Source: Agrobacterium larrymoorei
GTDB lineage: Bacteria; Pseudomonadota; Alphaproteobacteria; Rhizobiales; Rhizobiaceae
DNA: 64,000 nucleotides
Assembly (NCBI RefSeq): GCF_013322225.1
Contig: NZ_JAAMFB010000003.1
Span: 124,001-188,000, forward strand
Reading direction: 5' to 3'
Below the pieces are notes generated by a model that had not been told where the DNA came from, ran no database searches, and worked only from the letters and a program-made list of their open reading frames with translations. Position 1 is the first letter of the stretch. The number at the start of each line of letters is the position of its first letter. A program made the position numbers and the translations under genes. Of this stretch, positions 59,036 to 64,000 are shown in pieces.

Positions 59036-60073
59036 ATGAAGACGATCACCCTTCGCCGCCCAGATGACTGGCACCTGCACCTGCGCGATGGCGCGATGTT
59101 GGAAGGCGTGATTGGTGATACGAGCCGCCACTTCGCGCGCGCCATCATCATGCCCAACCTCGTGCCGCCGGTCGTCACCACGGCAGATGCCCGCGCCTAT
59201 AAGGACCGCATCGTCAAGGCCATCCCGGCCGGTGATCGCTTCGAGCCGCTGATGACGCTCTATCTCACCGAGCATACCAGTGCCGATGATGTGGAAGAGG
59301 GCAAGGCAAGCGGCCTCATCACCGCCGTGAAGCTCTACCCCGCAGGCGCCACCACCAATTCCCACGGTGGCGTGCGGGATATGGACAAGGCCATGCCGGT
59401 GCTGGAACGCATGGCGAAGATCGGCCTGCCGCTCTGCGTCCACGGCGAAGTTACCACGCCGGAAGTCGATATCTTCGACCGCGAAAAGGTCTTCATCGAT
59501 ACGGTTCTGGAGCCACTGCGCGCACGTTTGCCGGAACTGAAGGTGACGATGGAGCATGTGACGACGAAGGACGGCGTGGACTACATCAAGTCTTCCAAGG
59601 CCAATCTCGCAGGCACCATCACCACGCACCACCTCATCATCAACCGCAACGCTATTCTGGTCGGCGGTATCAAGCCGCACTATTACTGCCTGCCGGTCGC
59701 CAAGCGCGAAGAGCATCGCCTGGCGCTCCGCGCCGCCGCAACATCGGGCGACGCCCGCTTCTTCCTCGGCACAGATTCCGCCCCGCATGTGGACCCGCTC
59801 AAGGAATGCGCCTGCGGTTGCGCGGGCATCTACACCTCCATCAACACCATGAGTTGCCTTGCCCATGTCTTCGAACAGGATGATGCGATGGACAAGCTTG
59901 AGGCCTTCGCCTCGCTGAACGGCCCTGCCTGGTATGGCCTTGCGCCCAACGAAGACACGATCACGCTCATCAAGCGTGACGAGTTGGTGGCATTCCCGGA
60001 AAAGATCGAAACGGGCGCTGGCCCGGTTACGGTCTTCGACCCGATGTTCCCGCTGCATTGGGACGTTGCCTGA
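59036..60073 (+). CDS. pyrC: Dihydroorotase (class II)
   Basis: PyrC closes carbamoyl-aspartate to dihydroorotate in pyrimidine synthesis. The 345-residue protein starts [20 protein letters not shown] with the HxH metal ligands. The lysine to be carboxylated lies in [15 protein letters not shown]. Further ligands are in [12 protein letters not shown] and [10 protein letters not shown], and [15 protein letters not shown] has the catalytic Asp. It is of the E. coli PyrC type. pyrE follows after an intergenic inverted repeat. Confidence 0.96.
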   Translation: MKTITLRRPDDWHLHLRDGAMLEGVIGDTSRHFARAIIMPNLVPPVVTTADARAYKDRIVKAIPAGDRFEPLMTLYLTEHTSADDVEEGKASGLITAVKLYPAGATTNSHGGVRDMDKAMPVLERMAKIGLPLCVHGEVTTPEVDIFDREKVFIDTVLEPLRARLPELKVTMEHVTTKDGVDYIKSSKANLAGTITTHHLIINRNAILVGGIKPHYYCLPVAKREEHRLALRAAATSGDARFFLGTDSAPHVDPLKECACGCAGIYTSINTMSCLAHVFEQDDAMDKLEAFASLNGPAWYGLAPNEDTITLIKRDELVAFPEKIETGAGPVTVFDPMFPLHWDVA

Positions 60074-60134
60074 TTGCTCGGTGGCTCAAGTCGCCACCGC
60101 CAGGTTGCTGATGAAAGTGCCGCCAAAACCACGA

Positions 60135-60214
60135 CGTCATCCTCGGGCTTGACCCGAGGATCCATCACCGCCCGTCGAGGTCAATGGATCCTCGCCTCAA
60201 GGGCGAGGATGACG
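60135..60214. repeat. Intergenic inverted repeat, copy 4 of the GTCATCCTCGGG family
   Basis: CGTCATCCTCGGGCTTGACC at the left is mirrored by GGGCGAGGATGACG at the right; each half folds on itself. It lies between pyrC and pyrE, genes of one pathway on the same strand, and so may shape their joint transcript. Confidence 0.87.
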
Positions 60215-60293
60215 CCGAGAGTGTGGTGAGCTTTTGGTAGTAGATTTCAAACCGGTTCGCCCGGCCCGTTCTGTAGATGATCAAAAGAGGAAG

Positions 60294-60998
60294 ATGCCGA
60301 TGTCCCAGTTCACATTCACCGATCGCACTGTCGTGGCAGAGCTTGTCGCGAAGATGTTGTGGGAGATCAAGGCTGTCCACTTCAATTCGGAAACGCCCTA
60401 TACCTTCGCGTCCGGCATGAAAAGCCCCGTTTATATCGACATGCGCAAGCTCATCTCCTATCCACGCATCCGCTCGGCAGTGATGGACTTCGCCGCCGCC
60501 AAGATCGTCGCGGATGCGGGCTTTGAAAAGTTCGATTGCGTTGCAGGTGGTGAAACGGCGGGCATTCCCTTCGCCGCCTTCCTCGCCGAACGTCTCGGCC
60601 TGCCGATGATCTATTGCCGCAAGAAGCCGAAGGGCCATGGCCGCAATGCGCAGATCGAAGGTCATATGCCGGAAGGTGCGCGCGTGCTGGTCATTGAGGA
60701 TCTGACGACGGCAGGCGGCTCCATGTTCACCTTCGTCGATGCCATCCGTGCCGCAGGCGGCATCGTCGATCACGGCATCGCGCTCTTCTATTACGGCATC
60801 TTTCAGGAGGCCGAAGCACGTTTTGCCAACGGCAATGTGAAGCTGCATTACCTCAGCACATGGCGCAATGTGCTGGAAGCAGCGCGTAGCGAAAAGCTGT
60901 TCGATGACAAGACCTTGTCGGAAGTGGAAGCATTTCTGGACAACCCGCTGCCCTGGTCTGCCGCACGCGGCGGTGTCAGCGAATTGCCGCAATCGTAA
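60294..60998 (+). CDS. pyrE: Orotate phosphoribosyltransferase
   Basis: PyrE makes OMP from orotate and PRPP. The 234-residue protein has the PRPP-binding loop [20 protein letters not shown], with [16 protein letters not shown] as the flexible catalytic lysine loop. [20 protein letters not shown] matches the family N-terminal part. Starts at 60294 and 60300 are both possible; AAAAGAGGAAG just upstream is the ribosome site. The C-terminal extension after the core is typical of alphaproteobacterial PyrE. Confidence 0.95.
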   Translation: MPMSQFTFTDRTVVAELVAKMLWEIKAVHFNSETPYTFASGMKSPVYIDMRKLISYPRIRSAVMDFAAAKIVADAGFEKFDCVAGGETAGIPFAAFLAERLGLPMIYCRKKPKGHGRNAQIEGHMPEGARVLVIEDLTTAGGSMFTFVDAIRAAGGIVDHGIALFYYGIFQEAEARFANGNVKLHYLSTWRNVLEAARSEKLFDDKTLSEVEAFLDNPLPWSAARGGVSELPQS

Positions 60999-61088
60999 TT
61001 TTGGGTAAGGTCTGATTCTGACCCGCTTGACCGGCAGAGCGATCTGCCGCTAAGCATTCTAATCGATTAAATTCTGGAGGAGAACCGG

Positions 61089-62015
61089 ATGATCCTGTGT
61101 TGTGGTGAAGCCCTTATCGACATGCTGCCCCGCGAAAGCACGAAGGGCGAGGCAGCTTTCGCGCCCTATGCGGGCGGAGCGGTCTTCAACACGGCGATAG
61201 CCCTGGGTCGCCTCGGCGTTCCCTCGGCTTTCTTCTCCGGCATTGCCGATGACATGATGGGCGAAATCCTGAAGGATACGCTCAAAGCCAGCAATGTGGA
61301 CTACAGCCTCTGCGCCTTCTCCAACCGTCCATCCACCATCGCCTTCGTGAAGCTGGTCGATGGCCACGCGACCTATGCCTTTTACGACGAAGGCACCGCA
61401 GGCCGCATGCTTGCTGAAACCGACCTGCCGAACCTCGGTGGCGATTGTGAAGCCATGCATTTCGGCGCAATCAGCCTCATCCCGGAGCCATGCGGCAGCA
61501 CCTATGAAGCGCTACTGATGCGCGAACACGAAAAACGCGTCATCTCGCTCGACCCCAACATCCGCCCGGGCTTCATCAAGGACAAGCAGAACCACCTCGA
61601 CCGGATCAACCGCATGGCGGCCAAGTCGGATATCGTCAAATTCTCGGATGAAGACCTGACATGGTTCGGCCTCGAAGGCGATGAAGACACACTCGCCCGC
61701 CACTGGCTCCACCACGGCGCCAAACTCGTCGTCGTCACCCGCGGCTCGAAAGGTGCGGTCGGCTATACCCGGCAGCTTCGCGTCGAAGTTCCGAGCGAAA
61801 AGGTCGAGGTCGTCGACACCGTCGGCGCAGGCGACACTTTCGACGCAGGCATTCTGGCCTCGCTCAAACTCCAGGGCCTCCTCACCAAGCCTCTGGTTGC
61901 TTCGCTCACCGAAGACCAGATTGCCAAGGCGCTGGCGCTGGGTGCAAAAGCTGCGGCAGTGACGGTGTCACGGGCAGGGGCAAACCCGCCTTGGGCGAGT
62001 GAGATTGGGTTGTGA
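61089..62015 (+). CDS. PfkB-family carbohydrate kinase, probable fructokinase
   Basis: This 308-residue sugar kinase starts MILCCGEALIDMLPRESTKG. It has the first PfkB signature in AGGAVFNTAIALGRLGVPSA and the catalytic signature DTVGAGDTFDAGILASLKLQ. The N-terminal CCGEALIDMLP pattern and overall length fit the rhizobial fructokinase (Frk) group; 2-keto-3-deoxygluconate kinase is the main alternative. A textbook GGAGGAG ribosome site precedes the ATG. It is the last gene with ordinary chromosomal base composition before the reverse-transcriptase segment. Confidence 0.88.
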   Translation: MILCCGEALIDMLPRESTKGEAAFAPYAGGAVFNTAIALGRLGVPSAFFSGIADDMMGEILKDTLKASNVDYSLCAFSNRPSTIAFVKLVDGHATYAFYDEGTAGRMLAETDLPNLGGDCEAMHFGAISLIPEPCGSTYEALLMREHEKRVISLDPNIRPGFIKDKQNHLDRINRMAAKSDIVKFSDEDLTWFGLEGDEDTLARHWLHHGAKLVVVTRGSKGAVGYTRQLRVEVPSEKVEVVDTVGAGDTFDAGILASLKLQGLLTKPLVASLTEDQIAKALALGAKAAAVTVSRAGANPPWASEIGL

Positions 62016-62075
62016 GATACGTGAATTCGATATACAATCAAGGGTAGTTTAAAATGAATCGGTTAGGTCCGCAAA

Positions 62076-63761
62076 TTGACTGCAAAAACGAAGTCCGACC
62101 GCCTGCGGCGGCTGGTATCACACGGATATTTTGCTCCTGAGTTACCTCCGTGTTTTGTATCGGAAGATCTCGCCAAATTTAGAAAATTTATTTTGGGTGG
62201 TATTGACGCTCTTCCCACTGTCCAAAGTAAACCCGCATTTTACAAGTACATCACGGAACCTAGCTGGTTTTACTTTCCTAGGCATAAGAAGGATGATCGG
62301 CGGCACGGCGTTCCGAATCCGATATCATATCTTCTATTAGCGAGAACAATTGCTGAGAATTACGTTGATCTTCGCCGCAAGGCGAGGAGGTCAGGAATTT
62401 CTGCATCTCCACCGATATTTGATTGGACTGGTGCGAGGGCACTAATGCGCTCAAGCGTAGACCTTCGAGACGATTTTCGTATCGATCTGTCGTCTCGTCG
62501 TGAGGAGTATGTATCTGCGGATATTCGGGCGTTTTTTCATTCAATATATACTCACGCGATTCCATGGGCTATTTACGGTAAGAATTGGGCAAAAACTAAC
62601 CGTGGTTATCAGCATTATGGCAATCTGATCGACTTGCTATTTCGGAACTGCCAAGATGGTCAAACTATAGGTCTGCCGGTAGGTCCAGATACATCAAGGT
62701 TAATCGCTGAAGTTATTGCTTCGGCGGTGGATCAAGCACTTCGAGAAAAGATAGCAATCTCATCTCAAGATGCCTCGCGCTACATCGATGATTATACGTT
62801 GAGCGCGCCTAATGGTGAGTCCGGGGATGCTCTTATTGCTGCTTTGAGACAAGCTGCATCATATTTTGAGTTAGAGCTAAATAACGACAAGTCCGCGGTA
62901 TTTTCCACCTCGTCTAGGCAGCCAGTTGGGTGGAAGCAGTCAGTCAGAGCCTCTATTCCTAAAGGCAATCCTGACTACACAGAAATGCAGCGTTTCTTCT
63001 ACGAGATAGGGCGTATGTGTGACGCGCATCCGGAGTTGAATATTGAGAAATTTGCGTTGCAGAATGCTCGCTCAGCACTTGTCCGATCAAGCGATTGGCG
63101 TCGAATTCAAAGCCATTTGGTCAACGGATATCGTCGAAACACGAGTTTAGTTTCGTTCTTGGTCGAAATATTCATTTTGAGGCAAATCGAAAAAGGTGAT
63201 GTCGATCTCGAAAGTACCAGGGAGTTTATAGAGCATAGAATCCCAGTTTTGGCTCAGGCAAATCGTACTGGTGAAATTATTTGGCTTCTGTTCCTGAGTA
63301 TTCGTCTACAAGTTACACTTTCAATTTCGTCAGTTGAACCTCTCTTCGAAATTGAAAACCCGATGATCGCTCTTCTAGTGTCCTATGCACAGTCTCGGGG
63401 GTTATTATCAGGCGCTGTCAACCATACGGTTTGGAACAGATCCCTCAACCAACTAGGTTTGCGGGGGTCGATGTGGCTGTACGCCTATGAGAGCATCGGC
63501 CTAGGCATAAATCCAAGCCAGAGTGCGACGTTTATCGAGCAAGATCAGTATTTTCGTTTCTTGCAGATGAAGAAGGTGAGATTCTTTGCAATTGAAAAGG
63601 GCTTCGCTTCAATGTCGACTACGCTTCGCAATTTAAGAGGCGAGAATAATAGGATGAGACAATTTAGGGACGATTTTTTCGACGACTTCGTGCTCGATAT
63701 GGACGAATTAGAAGAACTAGACTTAGAGGATTTGACTATGGACGACGACCTCGACTACTGA
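62076..63761 (+). CDS. Reverse transcriptase, probable UG/Abi-type defence-associated RT
   Basis: The 561-residue protein has an RT palm with motif A EYVSADIRAFFHSIYTHAIP (Asp149), motif B DGQTIGLPVGPDTSRLIAEV (about 195-213), motif C YIDDYTL (Asp238, Asp239) and motif D-like LNNDKSAVFS. About 270 helical-looking residues follow, ending in a very acidic tail (about 528-561). There is no maturase, HNH, integrase or Cas1 domain. This layout fits the UG/Abi RTs, several of which (DRT, AbiA, AbiK) abort phage infection by protein-primed or template-directed DNA synthesis. The start is TTG 62076, since TAG at 62064 closes the frame upstream and the first internal Met is at about residue 124. The DNA is AT-richer than its neighbours, which suggests transfer. 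Subclass not assignable by eye. Confidence 0.88.
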   Translation: MTAKTKSDRLRRLVSHGYFAPELPPCFVSEDLAKFRKFILGGIDALPTVQSKPAFYKYITEPSWFYFPRHKKDDRRHGVPNPISYLLLARTIAENYVDLRRKARRSGISASPPIFDWTGARALMRSSVDLRDDFRIDLSSRREEYVSADIRAFFHSIYTHAIPWAIYGKNWAKTNRGYQHYGNLIDLLFRNCQDGQTIGLPVGPDTSRLIAEVIASAVDQALREKIAISSQDASRYIDDYTLSAPNGESGDALIAALRQAASYFELELNNDKSAVFSTSSRQPVGWKQSVRASIPKGNPDYTEMQRFFYEIGRMCDAHPELNIEKFALQNARSALVRSSDWRRIQSHLVNGYRRNTSLVSFLVEIFILRQIEKGDVDLESTREFIEHRIPVLAQANRTGEIIWLLFLSIRLQVTLSISSVEPLFEIENPMIALLVSYAQSRGLLSGAVNHTVWNRSLNQLGLRGSMWLYAYESIGLGINPSQSATFIEQDQYFRFLQMKKVRFFAIEKGFASMSTTLRNLRGENNRMRQFRDDFFDDFVLDMDELEELDLEDLTMDDDLDY

Positions 63762-63956
63762 GACAACAAATCAACAAACATCATATCCAGTATAGCGCTG
63801 ACACTGAGTGGTGTAACCGTGTCTTCGTAGACGAAGCAGCGTAATGTGTTATTTTAAATATTGAAAATGCAATTATAATCGAGGTAGCAACTGCCCTTGA
63901 TTGGAGTGAACCCGCTATTTGCGTAGCGGGTTCTGCAACTCAACAAGTTGTCGATG
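63762..63956. other. AT-rich non-coding region after the reverse transcriptase, with hairpins
   Basis: No open frame is convincing here. Possible stems are GACAC/GTGTC (63799-63822) overlapping CTTCG/CGAAG (63822-63835), then an AT-rich run (TTATTTTAAATATTGAAAAT) and the strong terminator-like hairpin at 63908. Some defence RTs use a nearby non-coding RNA as template, so this is a candidate place for one; nothing proves transcription. Confidence 0.45.
63908..63933. terminator. Perfect 10-bp hairpin, probable bidirectional terminator
   Basis: GAACCCGCTA (63908-63917) and TAGCGGGTTC (63924-63933) pair perfectly around TTTGCG. It stands between the reverse-transcriptase gene and what looks like the 3' end of a minus-strand gene at 63957. 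T-runs are absent, so it may instead be part of a structured RNA. Confidence 0.55.
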
Positions 63957-64000
63957 TTATCCCGCCAACCCCGCCAGTGCCTTCACCAGACCCTGCGTCG
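63957..64000 (-). CDS. Possible 3' end of a minus-strand gene, partial
   Basis: Read on the minus strand, the last 44 bases encode TQGLVKALAGLAG followed by TAA. GC content and codon choice return to those of the chromosomal genes, unlike the AT-rich segment to the left. Only 13 residues are visible, so neither the protein nor its reality can be established. Confidence 0.35.
   Translation of the reverse strand, partial: TQGLVKALAGLAG

Noticed and set aside
58580-60058. 492-residue frame opposite the racemase-family gene and pyrC
   Set aside because: It crosses two well-supported genes and shows no domain.
62076-63761. Group II intron, retron or diversity-generating RT
   Set aside because: No maturase domain X or HNH after the RT, no intron boundary sequences, no msr-msd-like repeat upstream, no template/variable repeat pair. 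The SIYTH motif A and long helical C-terminus fit UG/Abi RTs better.

Overview
The window is a 64 kb stretch of an alphaproteobacterial chromosome, most likely Agrobacterium or a close Rhizobium relative. Evidence read from the sequence: coding GC is high throughout; rpoN follows lptC-lptA-lptB and precedes hpf; the ornithine-lipid genes olsB and olsA, a Cys-poor Fur/Mur regulator, a PhrR-type regulator next to lnt and metK, and an Hsp20-DUF1150 pair are all rhizobial signatures. Genus assignment rests on remembered gene order and protein resemblance, not on an alignment.

Layout. 1-4.2 kb (minus): hpf (partial), rpoN, lptB, lptA, lptC. 4.5-8.8 kb (plus): sppA, ihfB, a LapA-like membrane protein, two RNA methyltransferases, lspA. 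8.9-19.6 kb (plus): a hybrid histidine kinase, olsB, mutS, glnD, murJ. 19.7-31.6 kb (plus): trpS, a universal stress protein, an Nfu-type Fe-S scaffold, tsaB, rimI, fur/mur, olsA, miaB, phoH, ybeY, a CBS-domain CorC-like protein, lnt, phrR. 31.8-38.9 kb: metK and trmB, then rbsK and rmuC (minus), then def-fmt-truA-arsC-like. 39-48 kb: a membrane protein with dapE and dapD (minus), a LOG-family protein, a nucleoside hydrolase, a heat-shock hsp20-DUF1150 unit behind a sigma-32-like promoter, an EF-hand protein, a HAD nucleotidase, an EamA transporter and argB. 48.4-52 kb: a small anti-sigma-like membrane protein, then the minus-strand rpmH-rnpA-yidC-engB cluster. 52-56 kb: a methyl-accepting chemotaxis protein, an orphan histidine kinase, tRNA-Arg(ACG). 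56.5-62 kb: an alpha/beta-hydrolase lipoprotein, a proline-racemase-family enzyme with a Ser/Cys active site, pyrC, pyrE, a fructokinase-like PfkB kinase.

Most of this is housekeeping. Coherent modules are envelope biogenesis (lptCAB, lspA, lnt, murJ, yidC, olsA/olsB), translation and tRNA/rRNA modification (two methyltransferases, trpS, tsaB, rimI, miaB, ybeY, trmB, def, fmt, truA, rnpA, rpmH, engB), nitrogen and amino-acid metabolism (rpoN, glnD, dapD, dapE, argB) and pyrimidine synthesis (pyrC, pyrE). Intergenic spaces carry at least four copies of one inverted-repeat family built around GTCATCCTCGGG.

The clear exception is at the right end. Positions 62076-63761 encode a 561-residue reverse transcriptase (YIDD box, SIYTH motif A, about 270 further C-terminal residues, acidic tail). 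It lies in visibly AT-richer DNA with a TTG start, just after the fructokinase-like gene. It looks like an acquired, stand-alone RT of the UG/Abi (defence-associated) type, followed by about 195 bases of AT-rich, hairpin-containing non-coding DNA. This is the strongest candidate for an undescribed system in the window.
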